DNA of 64,000 nt from contig NW_005434667.1 of NCBI RefSeq assembly GCF_000315625.1, positions 735,061 through 799,060 of the forward strand, given 5' to 3'. Below the pieces are notes generated by a model. That model did no database searches. It saw only the letters and a list, made by a program, of their open reading frames with translations, and was not told the origin of the DNA. Below, piece after piece: positions 47,730 to 64,000 of this stretch (the first letter of the stretch is position 1; the number at the start of each line of letters is the position of its first letter). This DNA is from Guillardia theta CCMP2712 (taxonomy: Eukaryota > Cryptophyceae > Pyrenomonadales > Geminigeraceae). Made by a program: the position numbers and the translations under genes.

Positions 47730-49395
47730 ATGGCGTCATGTATCGGAGCCGTGAACAAGTCTGATGGAGAAACAATTGAAGTTGCAGCCGCTGCCAGCTT
47801 CAGTGTCGACTTGAGTTCAAGTGCGCAAAAGCGAGCAGAGGTCACGATCAGGGCGTGTTCGAACCTGGCGAGGACAGCAGCTCAACGGGGAAACTTTCAG
47901 AATGCGAGGAGTTTTTGTTGCTTCGCTTCTTCTATTCTTGATGAACTGATGGATGAATCTCGACGTGACCTCCGGTCACCAGACAGACATGAACAATCAG
48001 GTCCATACGTCGAAGGCATTGTTTGCAGCCCATCCTTGCATGACGGTAACCCCACCACTGTAAAGAGGAAAGAGAGCTGATAGATGGTGACAGGCACATT
48101 AGAGGCTAGCAGAGTTACCAACACGTGGGTTGCGCTTCTTGTGTTGACTCCCCTCCTCATGTTCTAGAAGGTCCAGTGAAGAATTCTCTGAGTGCAAGGA
48201 GAGGAAGGTCGATGACTCGAGACTGAGCCTGGCTGAAACGAGGCAAGTGGAACCGGCGAAGCTGATTGAGGTGAGCCTGACCTCGGACGTCAGTCACGTA
48301 TGAATTTTCTCAAGTGTGAACTTTCTTGCCAGGACCCAGGAAATCTCAACGATGGGGCCAGGAAAGATCGGAACGAGAGGGCAAGACGTGATGGAAGAAA
48401 CTTCAAAGGAGCTCGCGATCAGAGGGTGATGTTGCAAGTGAGGATGTGGGTGAAGGAAGACGAAGCTAGTTCACCTCGCAAACAGGTCTTGTGCTCATCT
48501 GATCGTCTCACCCTAACACACCGGACAGCATGCAGCAGCTGCAGCGAGCGACGAGAGCAGATGCGAGGACGAGGAGGCGAACGCCATGAGCTATCGGGCT
48601 ATCCATCAGACGGCGTCGAAGATCTGCGAGGACTTAAACTTTGAGTCATTGTTACTGAAGACGAAGCAAGAGGCCTCGTCGAGGATTCAACGAGCTGTGA
48701 GAGTGTATTGCTCTCGCAAGATTTGCTCGAGGAGGAAGAGTGCGGCGATCCTCGGGAGTCACGTCAAGACTTGGTTGCTCATGTCTGACTGGACGGTCAG
48801 GAGAGGAGCTGCCCACTGCTTGCTAGCGGGTGTGAAGAGATTTTTTAGGGAGAGGAGCTTCAGGGCTATACAGCTGGAACGCGAGTCAAGCGTGATCGTG
48901 ATACGGGAACGCATCATAGCACGGGTGATGCAGGACAGGTACCAGAGACTGCAATGTCGGCAGCAACTCGCGATTCAGAAACTGAGAGGGAGATTGCGAT
49001 GTAACAAGTGCCGGAGGATTTATCAAGAGATCCTTGCATACAGGAGGAGAGCAGGGGAGATCCTTCAAGCAGCGGCCCTGAGGTTGTCAGCGCAGAGGGA
49101 CTTCCCCTATCTCAAGATGGACATGCGCTCCGGTGAAAGTTTCTCATCCAAGATCAACAACATCCTCACCGGGCTCAGTGCGTGCGAGGACAAATTGTAC
49201 TCGATGAGATGGAGGGCGGGCGAGGGAGCGACAAGTGTGAAGGAAGGTTGCGTCATCATCCAACGAGTCTGGCGGGGCCACCGGACAAGGATGAAGATCC
49301 GTCGCTGCTTCCAGACACTTGCTGCCATCAGAGTCCAACGGGTGTACCGGGGACATGCAGCAAGAGCGAGGCTGCGGAAAGCGCTCGGCCTCTGA
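47730..49395 (+). CDS. IQ-motif protein
   Basis: Starts MASCIGAVNKSDGET. After three small Arg/Glu-rich exons, a long last exon (from about 48530) carries several IQ-type calmodulin-binding helices: IQRAVRVYCSRKICSRR, IIQRVWRGHRTRMKIRR and IRVQRVYRGHAARARLR. The last two are in tandem at the C-terminus, as in many ciliary or myosin-like light-chain binders. No motor or other catalytic domain is visible. Probable calmodulin or centrin binding; the partner is unknown. Its stop lies only tens of bases from the end of the convergent coiled-coil gene. Confidence 0.72.
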
Positions 49396-49419
49396 CAGGG
49401 TCCGACGGTCTAGCACTGG

Positions 49420-52270
49420 CAGTGCACAACGCCAGACTGTGTTGGGCCCCAGATCCTCCTGGTGATCTTAGTGCTGGAATGAAAGCCTGCCTCAGTCCGA
49501 GAGCACATGGAACATGCGTACCTGAAGCCGAAGATGTGCTCCGGTAGCGTCGTAAAGATCGGACGCACCTGCGAGCGTGTTTGCGTTAGTAGGGAGTACG
49601 AAGAAGAGCAGGAAGATGAGGAGTGAGATAGGAGGGGTTGGTGTTGTTGGAGGAGGAGATCTCAGGGTACAGACGTCTCTTCCATCGTCTGAGCTCACCT
49701 GAAGGGCCCCTGGAACGCTCCTCCGGGCAGACAGCACCTGTAGCTGCACGACCGTCCCCTCCAGCCCGATCATCTTGTCGAGGATCTGCCATGTCATTCT
49801 GTGTCAGCGGACGAGGAGAGGAGGCGAAGCCCCAGCACATACCCCGATGTAGTCCAGCTCTGCCGTCCTAACGCCATCGACCTAGAGGCCTCTAGAGTAA
49901 GAGGAGCCCGGCAGCAGGCGAGGCAAATGCGTACAGCCATGAGCACGTCCCCTATCGCCAGCCTCCCATCTAAGAACGCTGGGCTGGAGGAGGTGAAGCT
50001 CAGGCTGGAGGTAAGCATCAATAGCTCGCATGTCACCTGCCCGGAGTCAAGTTGATGATCATGAAGGGGATGGTGTGGGAGATCTCGAGGCCTGGGACCT
50101 GATGATCAGCAGGTGAGATGCTCCAAGTCAGGAGCCTCACCGATCCCATGGCACAGAGGCAGCTCCGTCATCATAGTCACCGGCAACTCGTCCTAGGACA
50201 CGGCAAGTCAGACAAACATGGGAAGGACAGCTGTTGTCATGTACGTTTCTTGAGGGAGTTCTGACTAGAGGAGCCTCCGCGGACAACAAGGGAGAGAAGC
50301 TTGAGTTAGACTGGGGGGAAGCTCTCTGTTTCCATTTCCTCTCCTCCGCTACAGTCAATTTCAGCACGGACGATGTAATCGACCTGACACGTCACCGAGT
50401 TCGTTTTCAAGTTGAACCAAGAGAGTTCTCTGCGCTTTCATGATTGATTCCATCTTATCCAGCTGTGATGAGGTTATCAGAGGGCAATCAAAGTGTCCAA
50501 GTTTGGACCTGACTCTGCAGATCTTTCTTCTCTTCCTCCAGGAGCGTCTTTGCCATCTTCTCGGCTGCCAGCTCAACTATCGTTTGCAGATCAAAGGCTG
50601 ATCAGAGCTCCAACCATTCCCCATACCGAGAGTTTTGTTTTGAGAATTCGTCTCGTCAAGACTTATGATCGTTGTGTTCTCTGCGGATGAAACAAACTCA
50701 GGATTCCCCTGACTGTGTTCCGGTGTCAAAGGCGATCTGACCTGCTTTCACGCTTCTGCTGGAATTTCCTGGCACTCTGGCCTTTCCAAGTTGCAGTTCT
50801 TTCCTGCAGCAGAATTCAACACGTAAGAAAGGACATTTGGGGTCTGCACATCAAAGACTGCTCCCTCTGCAAGCTTTCAGCCAGGTCTCTTCTCAAGAAT
50901 TGAATGATCTGGCAGGAAAGGTCTCAACGGCCGGGAAGTGAATCCGGACATACCTGATGTAGCTCAGTCTCATGAGCAACTGCAGCAGCTCATTTCTTCA
51001 GCGTGTCATCACAACCATTTGCCGATTCTCACCATGCCGAATCAACTCAGACTCCAAGGACTCCGACAAGGAATTGAGGTAATTCATCTGCATCATCCGA
51101 GTCAGACAGGCTGTCAGCCCCGATGCTGCGCACATCTAGCAAGGTCTCCTGCTGCAAGGTGCTGTCCATTCCCACACCTTGAAGAACCAGGCAAGTCAGC
51201 AGAAAGGACCGGGGTTCGTCCGCTTGTACTCTGCAGAGCTTCTTCCTGTGGTTTGGGCTGAGCACAAGTTTCAGAATGGAGCAGTGGAGGGGTTGGAAAG
51301 GTCTACCCCGATGGCGCTTTGCAACGTTGAGCATGCCTGATGGGTATCACCATGATGAGACGATGACGCTTCAAGTGAAGTTGGTACCTTGGTTGCAAGA
51401 TCCTTGATATCTTTGTTCTGCTGATCAACGCGCGAGGATACTTTGTAACAAATTTCATCAGGTCATGTAGACATGCAACTAAAACATGCAGACCAAGGAA
51501 ACGATCACTTGCAACCTGATAAGTCAGCTCAAGGCACTTTTCAATATCCTGAACGATCCTGTCATTACCATGTTGTACAATCATCACCATCATACCGCAA
51601 ACTCCTTGGGGTTCCCCGACCGTTGGCTCTCTTGCTGCACGCGGAGGTTGTAGAGGCGGTCGAAGAGCTCCTGGAGGTGCAGCATGGCAGGGGAGGTGTC
51701 GCTGCGCAGCTCCACTTCGAAGACGTCTGCGTTCCTCTGGACCAGGAGCTGCTTACGTCATCAGGGCCCCGAAGACATACAGACGTAGCTCACTTTGATG
51801 TCCTCTGCTCGTTGGAGGTTGAAAGAAACGTCCTGATTTCCATTCATCTCTACTATCCTATCACCGCTGTTTATAGCATCAGCTATATGTCAAGGGAGCA
51901 ATGTCTTGCCTTCTTAACTTCGCAGCAAAACCCGGCCCTCCTGGGATGACGCTTTCTATCAATGATCCGTTCAACACAAGCCCCAGCGACGCTGGGCAGT
52001 TCTCTTCTTCTTGCGTTGGGACTTTTTCCGTCTGCAAATGAATGCAATAAGACAAGTTTCAAACAGAACCAAGGAGATTCCAATCACCAGGACATCTTGG
52101 TTGATGCGAGCCAAGATAGACATGCAAGAGTTCATACTCTCCAGCAGCGCCTTGTCTTGTTGGCTCCTACTCTCAAAGTCCCCGCTGATCAAATGGTTCA
52201 GCATGGATGCATTTTTCATTCTTGGGGATCCGTATGGCGCTCCTACGCAGACGTCAGGTTTCTCGACTTT
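49420..52270 (-). CDS. Coiled-coil protein with one membrane span (exon borders uncertain)
   Basis: Many short exons on the minus strand. Near 52010-52260: SYSIKVEKPDVCVGAPYGSP, then LLESMNSCMSILARINQ and a hydrophobic span (VLVIGISLVLFETCLIAFI) followed by CRRKKSQRKKK, a basic stop-transfer. Downstream exons are coiled-coil: NADVFEVELRSDTSPAMLHL, QELFDRLYNLRVQQESQ, KVSSRVDQQNKDIKDLATK, MNYLNSLSESLESELI, LAAEKMAKTLLEEEKKDLQ, LDKMESIMKAQRTLLVQLE, ILDKMIGLEGTVVQLQVLS. Most joins fit GT-AG but were not all phased. It may instead be the 3' half of the armadillo-like gene upstream, separated only by a repeat-rich gap. Function unknown. Confidence 0.5.
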
Positions 52271-52285
52271 GATTGAGTAGCTTTT

Positions 52286-52466
<181 letters not shown>

Positions 52467-52599
52467 ATCTATCCATCCTTCCTTCCTTCTCACACTTTTC
52501 GCTCAGCATTCTCATTTTCGACTATCTTTCAAATATTCTTGACAGGCGGGACTCCGGTTTTTGACTACAGAGCGATTCCGGACTGGCGAGCCTATATCT

Positions 52600-52690
52600 A
52601 TTCAGTATATTACCGGCGCCCGGCCGCCGACGGTATACGGCCGGCCCAGGCCCGGGCGGCGGCCTCGGGGCCCGACTGCCAGGACGAGAG
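52600..52690. other. Short GC-rich island
   Basis: About 90 bp of CGGCC/GGCCCGGGC-type sequence starting ATTACCGGCGCCCGGCC. It is similar in character to the islands at 24.4, 47.2 and 55.2 kb but not obviously at a gene start. Confidence 0.6.
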
Positions 52691-52870
52691 TCTACTAGTG
52701 GCCTGAGCATTGAGAGCGGCTCTCGGAGGGGTGATACTAGGTTCTCAGTTTTTAACAAAAACATCAGCATTATCATCACATTCAGAGTCATCTCGATGCG
52801 GCTTCTCCTTCATATTGCGCACAAGATCTGAGCAAAGCATTCAGGAGCCTCCCTCGCGCAGACGGTGCTC

Positions 52871-54812
52871 ACCTGGAACCGAGCCATCCTCCTTGGGCCC
52901 GACGTGCAGTAGTAGGAGACGTTAGCAAGGGCCGAGGCGGCGAGAGCTGCACATCGCTCCTGAGGGCTGGGGAGGGTCAGCAGGCTACTGAGCCTCCCCT
53001 TGCACGAACATGTACCTGTCTAACAGGCCGGTCATGGCAAGTAAAGCGCCCTCTTGCTGGATGATGATGTCCGCCATCTCCCTGTGCGTTTCGGTCAGGT
53101 GAGACCATCACAACGCTCATGATCTCCAGCACGCACCCTGACTTGGACGCCATCTTGAGGATCAGGGCGATTTCTCCTTTCAGTCTGCCAGGTGTCAGAC
53201 AAGGGATTTGACAAGCTCCTGCCGCCTACTTGTCATTCACCCAGTCCCAGCAGATGATGGCCACAAGCTTTTCAATCACGCTGCACCGCAACAACTGGAA
53301 GATGTCAGAGCAGCAGGGGGCGAGGGAGATGTCCTTGGCACCTCCGACTTGAGCAGGAGCGAGTAAGAATCAGGTTCGTCGCTCCAAAAGAGAGCCTCCA
53401 TGATCTCTTTGTCAACAACGAAGCATTGCAAGGCAACAACTGAAGCTGGGATTGTATCCATGTCCTGAAGTAGAGGATGAATTCTGTGTGGTATGAATGA
53501 AAGCATTTCTACCCGGAGGACGTAGGCAAGAGCTGGAACGATCCCACATTTGATCATGTCGATGCTGACCGTTTTCGTTCAGCAGAAAGTTGGGAATGAA
53601 TTGAGATGATACCGTGCTCTCTGCTGTCTTGCCTTCTTCTTGACGTCTTTGAGAACTTTGGTCTTTGATTCAACATTTCCTAAAAATTTCAATCACCTAC
53701 AGCACAATGAAGGTGCTCTGCAGCAGCAAGCATGTTTTTGACCTGTACAGAGAACATTTACGTATTCTTTATATGTTTCTTCAGATGAGGTTTCGCCTAC
53801 GAGAGACATCGTACATGTTATTCCAACATCGAATGATTCAAAAACACTTGATGGTCTACCTCGTTTCGGTGGCGATTCATGCGAGGATTGAGAAGTAGCA
53901 GAATGAAGGGACGGCGACGACATGGAGTTTGTCCACTCATTTTCACGATGCTTTTGATGCATGGTCGAAGTGTTAGCTTTTGTAACACTGCTTGATTGCG
54001 GAGAAGATGGCTTCAGTGGAGATCCTGGTGGCAAGCTCATATAGCCAGCAAAATCGTCTCCATTTCCTGGACAAACATGAATCAAACCGTGTCCTTCGCG
54101 CCTCCATGGTCCACAACCCGTGTTAGAATGGCTAGGAGGTTTGCCCACAGACAGTAAACCCTGTCTCCAGTCTCTATCGGACGACGCGGCGCCCACGCCA
54201 ACTATCTTGATCGGAACAGTTCGATTCGAGCTCACGTCCACGGCCAAAATCTGCAATGACTGATGAGTGGGCAATCCTCCAACAACCCCTTCCTCTAACC
54301 TCGTTCGATTTCTTGGTCCAACTGTTCTCATACTGTGCCTCTTGGTCCTGATGTTCCTGGTCTGACGTCGGAGAGATCGATCGGAACACATTCGGGCTCG
54401 TGGGTGAAGGATCAGAAAATGCAAGATCGTTTTCGGTTTGCTTTCTGTCCCATTCTTCCACTTCCGAGATGGAATAGTAAGGATCCTGGACTATGGCCGG
54501 AGCATCATCGAAAGCTTGGTCTGCGACCTTCAAATCACTTTCCGTTGATTCCCTGAGGAAAGACCCATTGCCGCGCTCAGAGACGTCGTATTGGTTGAAT
54601 CGATCGTGAAGGCTGGTATCAACTGGTGCAGCAAGGTCTTTCGACTCTTCCCAGGCATTTGTTTGATTCACACTCGAGTACTCCAAGGGAATGGAATGGT
54701 TGACAGGCTCATCCTCATCTATGTCGACGCTGCAAACCTTCGTCGATGGTGGCTCGAAATCAACTACATCATAACTGCAAAACATGATATCAGAAGACAA
54801 AAGATTGCCCAT
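52871..54812 (-). CDS. Armadillo-repeat-like protein with N-myristoylation-type start (3' end unresolved)
   Basis: Starts MGNLLSSD, which fits the N-myristoylation consensus (Gly2, Ser6). The first 350 residues are disordered, rich in Ser/Asp/Pro. An intron joins WTKKSNE to ILAVDVSSNRTVPIK. Further exons give VESKTKVLKDVKKKARQQRA and then helical repeats: MIKCGIVPALAYVLRVEMLSF, LLRCSVIEKLVAIICWDW, KLKGEIALILKMASKS, EMADIIIQQEGALLAMTGLL, RCAALAASALANVSYYC. The G-x-P-AL and A-x-AL-N-S patterns are those of armadillo repeats. The gene may continue past 52870 into the coiled-coil model. Likely a membrane-tethered scaffold (inference). Confidence 0.65.
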
Positions 54813-56133
54813 GACCAAGCCCTCCGTTCCTCTCTGCCAGCTTTCTCTCTCACCCGTCATCTTCATTCTCATCCACCTGTACTCTCCTCCTCCTCAGCAG
54901 CGCTGCCAGTCTTTCATCCATCCCCCCAGCGCTCAACTTGCCATCGCCATACTCCGTCGACACTCCGTCGACTGCAGTAGTCACATCAAGTTGCCCATGC
55001 AGCTGTACCCCCGTCGAAAACACCCCCACCGCCCATTCCTCAGAATCTTACCAATGGAGTACCCACCAACTAGGAACCCCCACCCCACTCATCAGATGAC
55101 GTCAGACCTCAAGAGCCGAAGCCAGAACATAACCGTCAATCCAGGCACGTAACGGGCCGGGCCGCCCGGCCCAGGCTCCGGCGGGGAGCCGAGTCGAAAG
55201 GTGAGTAGCAGTCTGCTGACTGATCGGACAGTTGCACTTAGCTTCAGTGCTCAAAGGGATCGGAATCCTGGAGATGGATGTCCTTGACTACACGAATATA
55301 TGAGAGTCGGAGTTGGAGGGACCGTGATCGTCTGTCGGAGCAGTGAGTTATATGGATATTGCTTTGCTGCGAGCATTTCAAGATGGATGAGGATAACTTT
55401 ATTCATCCTTGGTATATCTGAAACCCCTTGCCAACAAGAGACAATACGAGGTTCGGGTTGAATCGCTCAACCTCGTAGATGTTGAGTTAAGAGTAACGCT
55501 GCTTGCGTGAAATTCAATATCATATGAAACATCGCCTGTCAGCATTTTGTGCCAACGGTGCCTTTACAGGGCAAGAGCTCCCTACAAACAAATGATGGAA
55601 TCCAGAATTGATACGAGTTGAGTCTCGCTTAAAACTTGGGAGTTCTCTTTCGATGAATGATCTACATGAATGTTGCATACATCACGTCATGACACGAATG
55701 TAGACAAGCTGTACTGTCTAACATTGTGAAGACCTCAATGGTGGTATATTTGAAACATCCATGGAATACATAGCAGCATTGTTGGGCATCCATATCACCA
55801 TTATAGATTCAATGTGACCATTCACTGGTTTGAAAACACTTAGAATGATTGTGGGAGTGCACATGCTTGATACAACTTCACATCTGGGCATGTGCCTGCA
55901 TGGCTAAATTCATTATCCCTACAATCCTTTACGCTTCAAACTTGCATTTATCCACTTTCATTGCTTGATATCGCAAATGAATAGATCTTATAAATTCGTG
56001 CAATGATTGTTTTATGGGGACACAACTAGGATTCAAGTGTCCTAAGTGTTATCAGTGTTTTAACTATAATTCATGAAATCAACCATCATCTAGTGTTATC
56101 ATGCACCATGCATGTTGAAAGGTATGGGATGTA

Positions 56134-56180
56134 AATCAGACATTGTCTGTAATCAGACACTGACTGTAATCAGACATTTT
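56134..56180 (+). repeat. Three tandem copies of a 17-mer
   Basis: Units ATCAGACATTGTCTGTA, ATCAGACACTGACTGTA and a partial ATCAGACATTTTCGGA lie head to tail. Function unknown. Confidence 0.75.
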
Positions 56181-56576
56181 CGGAAAATGATTGTGGAATA
56201 TACGGATTAGAATCAACTGGAAGTCTCGCATTCCACTCTGAGATGTAAAAGTATGCAACAAGATATGAAGTACATTATTGTATCACCGGAGCTTGGCTCA
56301 CCAAAAATCTCGCAGCAAAAATGTAGAACATCTGAAAAATCCTTTTGATCTCCCTCGGACATCCTAAGGCTTCTTCCATTCTTTCTAGCCGATCTTTCTC
56401 CCTGTGACTGTTGAATCCTCCTTGTCTATCCACTTATCCCTCTCCTTCCTCGTCGCTCGATAACCCAATTTCTTCCCAGGATGAGCGGTTGTAGAAGTAG
56501 CCTGTAAAAGCCTTTATGCGTACCCCACCCCCGGGTTTCCACTGAAGATGTGAGGGGTGATCATTTTCGTCCGGTA

Positions 56577-56603
56577 GGTAGGGGTAGTTTGACTACCCCT
56601 ACC
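56577..56603. promoter_or_regulatory. Perfect inverted repeat of the GGTAGGGG motif
   Basis: GGTAGGGGTAGT, loop TTG, ACTACCCCTACC: a 12-bp perfect stem with a 3-base loop. It lies about 450 bp upstream of the carrier gene start. Confidence 0.8.
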
Positions 56604-57056
56604 TTAGCCTGGGGATCGACCGAAGTTGACTGGGTACTCTAGAGAGGGTGGTATATGTCATGTTAGGGGAATGAGGGGAAGGGAATGAGGGGTCTTCTGC
56701 GGATCTGCCTCTTACTACCCACCCTTCATAGAGTGAACATTGTTGAATATCTGGGGTGGTATTTCAGGAAGTTGAGGAGTATATGGTAGGGTAGTTGCAG
56801 GGGACTGTGGGTAAGTATCCCGCAACCAATGAAGGGGTAGGACGATTCCTCGTGGGGTGGATGCCAGAAGGGGGTGATATGTAGATGGATAGTGTCATAC
56901 ATATTCAAATTACACTTTATCACTATTGGCAAAATTCCTCGCTTTGTAGGTTCCTGGGACAGATCAGCTGTGTTCTGATTTTTCTATCTTTCTGAGGGGG
57001 TGAAGGTAGTTGCAAGGTGGGTGGGGTTTTCGTTGTGGTACGCAGTGGGGGCTGGA

Positions 57057-58472
57057 ATGGTCGAAATGCAGCGACAATGGCGGCGGCTTCGGGGAGGCAG
57101 CAGAGCAGTCAGGATGCTGGGGATGCTGGCCATGGTGGCAGGTGTAGCAGGAGGATCAGTAGGAACCCTCCCCGCAGCTCCTTCCCCAGGAGTTGACTTC
57201 TCTGGGGTCGTGGAGGGCGTGAAGGAGTTTCTAAAGGGAGGAGTAGCCAATGGGTTGGGAGCGTTCTCAGTTTTCCCCATCGATCTCGCAAAGACTCGCA
57301 TCCAGGATCAGAGGATTGTTGCAGGAAGTGAGGTGATGTATAAGAACATCTTCGACACCATTGCAAAGGTCGCGTCCAAGGAGGGGATCCCAGCTCTCTA
57401 CAGCGGGGTAACCCCAGTTCTGATCGGTGCAGCTCCGGAGGGTGCCATGCAGATCGGAACGAACAACGTTGTTCGCAGCAAGTTGGCAGAGATGAGGGGT
57501 ACCACGATAGACAAGCTCCCTCTCTCTCACGACATGTTCGCCGGAGCATGCGGAGGTTTAGCTCAAGTTGTTGTCAGCACACCCATGGACAGGGTGAAGA
57601 TTTTGCAGCAAGTGATGGGGAAGGAGTCAGGAAATGCTATGCAGATTGTGCAGCAAGTTGGCCTCTCTGGGTTGTACCAAGGAGCCAAGGCTTGCGTGCT
57701 CCGTGACGTCTTCTTTGCGGCCCTCTACTTCCCCATCTACTACCGTGTCAAGTCAGCGTTGCAGGAGGTCGGATCCAAGAAGGGGCAGAAGAGACAAGAG
57801 AACTTGTTGGACGCTCTGGTTGCTGGACTTGCTGCGGTGAGCTCCTTCCTTTCCTTCCTTCCTTCCCTTCCTTCCATCCTGCCACCCTCGCCCTCCATTT
57901 TAGATCTGTCCTCTCATCTGCCCCCCTGCCGCTCCTCCTGATTGGCTGTCGATGTGCAGGGAGTGCCTGCAGCGTCGCTCACGTGCCCCTTCGATGTGAT
58001 CAAGACGAGGATGCAGTCCTGTGGCGTTGGAACGAAGGGCTGCGACGTAATGGTTGCCAGGTGAAGGACCGCTTTATTGCCGGCGCTAGGACGCTGACGT
58101 CTCTTGCTCTCCTCGCTGACATCTCGTTCTCCCAGCATCCGTTCCACTGCTGCCGAGCTATGGGCAGAGGGCCAGGCGAGAGCCTTTTTCAAGGGCCTGA
58201 CTGGACGTGTTGGACGCGTTGCTCCTCAGGTGAGGCACTCCCGGTCAAGGAGGGTGAGGAAGGAAGACGGCGAATAGGGACAGGGGAGGGAGCAAGGAAG
58301 GGGGCAGGGGGCAGGGGGCAGGGGGAAGGGGGAAGGGGGAAGGTTGGCACAGGAAGGGGGAAGGGCAACTGGCAGGGGCAGGGGCAGGGGACTAACGATT
58401 TCTTTCCAGCTCGCGATCTGCCTTGTGGTGGTGGAAGCGCTCAACATCGCGTTTCCTCCCAAGGGAAAGTGA
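57057..58472 (+). CDS. Mitochondrial carrier family protein, aspartate/glutamate-carrier-like
   Basis: Three exons; first intron from about 57838 to 57959. Carrier repeat 1: VKEFLKGGVANGLGAFSVFPIDLAKTRIQDQR, IPALYSGVTPVLIGAAPEGAMQ. Repeat 2: GACGGLAQVVVSTPMDRVKILQQ, LSGLYQGAKACVLRDVFFAALYFPIYY. Repeat 3: GVPAASLTCPFDVIKTRMQ, ARAFFKGLTGRVGRVAPQLAICLVVVEAL. Each has a PxDxxK signature. The AAPEGAMQ and LRDVFFAALYFP stretches resemble the aspartate/glutamate (Aralar) group, without its EF-hand half. The start is the first ATG; the N-terminus is Arg-rich (RRLRGGSRAV) then hydrophobic, and could be a targeting extension. Converges on the ABC transporter gene. Confidence 0.82.
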
Positions 58473-58720
58473 TAGGGAGAAGACGGACAATATTGCATCA
58501 CGTCAGTTTATTTTTTGCAATGAAGTCTGGACGACGGAAGCGAGATGAAGCGTGTCCCGATGAGGTGATGTTAACATGGGCTGGCCGAGGAGAAGCGATG
58601 CGGCGATGGCCTAAACCAGGATGATGACGATGATGAAGATGTCGCTAGTGGAGGAGGATGTTGAGTAGGAGGAAGGATGGGAAGGATGAATACTCCTTGT
58701 CTGTCCTTCGGGAAGTTCTA

Positions 58721-63869
<5,149 letters not shown>

Positions 63870-63969
63870 NNNNNNNNNNNNNNNNNNNNNNNNNNNNNNN
63901 NNNNNNNNNNNNNNNNNNNNNNNNNNNNNNNNNNNNNNNNNNNNNNNNNNNNNNNNNNNNNNNNNNNNN
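63870..63969. other. Assembly gap (100 N)
   Basis: Exactly 100 undetermined bases, the usual placeholder length for a gap of unknown size. The 5' part of the ABC transporter gene lies in or beyond it. Confidence 0.99.
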
Positions 63970-64000
63970 GCAGTTTGGGAGAGGGGAAGGAGGAGAGGGG

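Larger units (their letters stand above)
54813..57056. promoter_or_regulatory. 2.2-kb divergent intergenic region
   Basis: C/G-rich promoter-type motifs at both ends: 54990-55090 (GTACCCCCGTC, CACCCCCACCGCCC, AACCCCCACCCCAC) and 56520-56880 (GTAGGGGTAGT hairpin, GGGGTGG blocks). A small GC-rich island lies at 55150-55200. The middle (55250-56450) is AT-rich with no coding frame, a hairpin near 55446-55476 (ACGAGGTT...AACCTCGT) and a triple 17-mer repeat near 56134-56180. Confidence 0.5.

Noticed and set aside
55446-55476. Possible tRNA or small structured RNA near a GGTTCGGGTTGAATC stretch
   Set aside because: It forms one 8-bp hairpin only; no cloverleaf, anticodon arm or acceptor stem is found around it.

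Overview
The window is nuclear DNA of a eukaryotic alga, most likely a cryptophyte close to Guillardia theta. I infer this from the sequence and have not run a database search. Genes lie densely on both strands and are cut by many very short introns (about 42-55 nt). Several predicted proteins start with signal peptides followed by plastid-type transit regions, one of them with the Phe just after the cleavage site that is typical of cryptophyte plastid proteins. Another carries a signal peptide plus two HMG boxes. There is one 100-base assembly gap (63870-63969). I saw no bacterial operon features and no convincing tRNA or rRNA gene.

Layout: 1-2.4 kb, secreted EGF/YHYH protein (-, runs off the left edge). 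3.0-6.2 kb, MATH-domain protein with a degenerate FYVE-like finger (+). 6.2-8.1 kb, guanylate kinase/UMP-CMP kinase fusion (-). 8.8-9.6 kb, membrane protein with a signal peptide (+). 10.1-11.0 kb, coiled-coil protein (+). 11.1-15.4 kb, two adjacent models, or one gene, with about five calponin-homology domains (-). 16.1-16.9 kb, plastid-targeted protein (-). 18.0-20.0 kb, S11 D-Ala-D-Ala carboxypeptidase-like protein (+). 20.0-24.4 kb, WD40+RCC1 protein (-). 24.7-27.2 kb, acidic membrane protein (+). 27.4-28.4 kb, secretory ankyrin protein (-). 28.8-29.3 kb, RING-H2 ligase (+). 29.7-34.0 kb, ANK/cNMP-like/LRR protein (-). 34.5-36.3 kb, GATA-like finger plus P-element-type transposase region (+). 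36.8-38.3 kb, SAM-carrier-like protein (+). 38.6-40.4 kb, Acinus (-). 40.9-42.5 kb, DSCC1/DCC1 (+). 42.6-43.9 kb, HMG-box protein with a signal peptide (-). 44.6-46.0 kb, glutaredoxin-peroxiredoxin fusion (+). 46.0-46.7 kb, small coiled-coil protein (-). 47.7-49.4 kb, IQ-motif protein (+). 49.4-52.3 kb, coiled-coil/TM protein (-). 52.9-54.8 kb, armadillo-like protein (-). 57.1-58.5 kb, mitochondrial carrier (+). 58.7 kb to the right edge, ABCC-type ABC transporter (-).

Gene order is mostly alternating divergent and convergent pairs. Convergent pairs leave as little as 18-90 bp between stop codons. Most divergent gaps are several hundred bases and carry clusters of GGGTAGGG/CCCTACCC-like motifs, some as hairpins. 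These motifs were not seen between convergent stops, so they look like promoter elements. Two divergent gaps instead carry very GC-rich islands.

Functional themes: nucleotide metabolism (kinase fusion), redox (Grx-Prx fusion), chromatin and replication (DCC1, HMG), RNA processing (Acinus), transport (two carriers, an ABCC pump) and proteins of the secretory, plastid or periplastid routes. Exons were joined by eye from reading frame and GT/GC...AG signals. Internal boundaries marked uncertain need transcript evidence.
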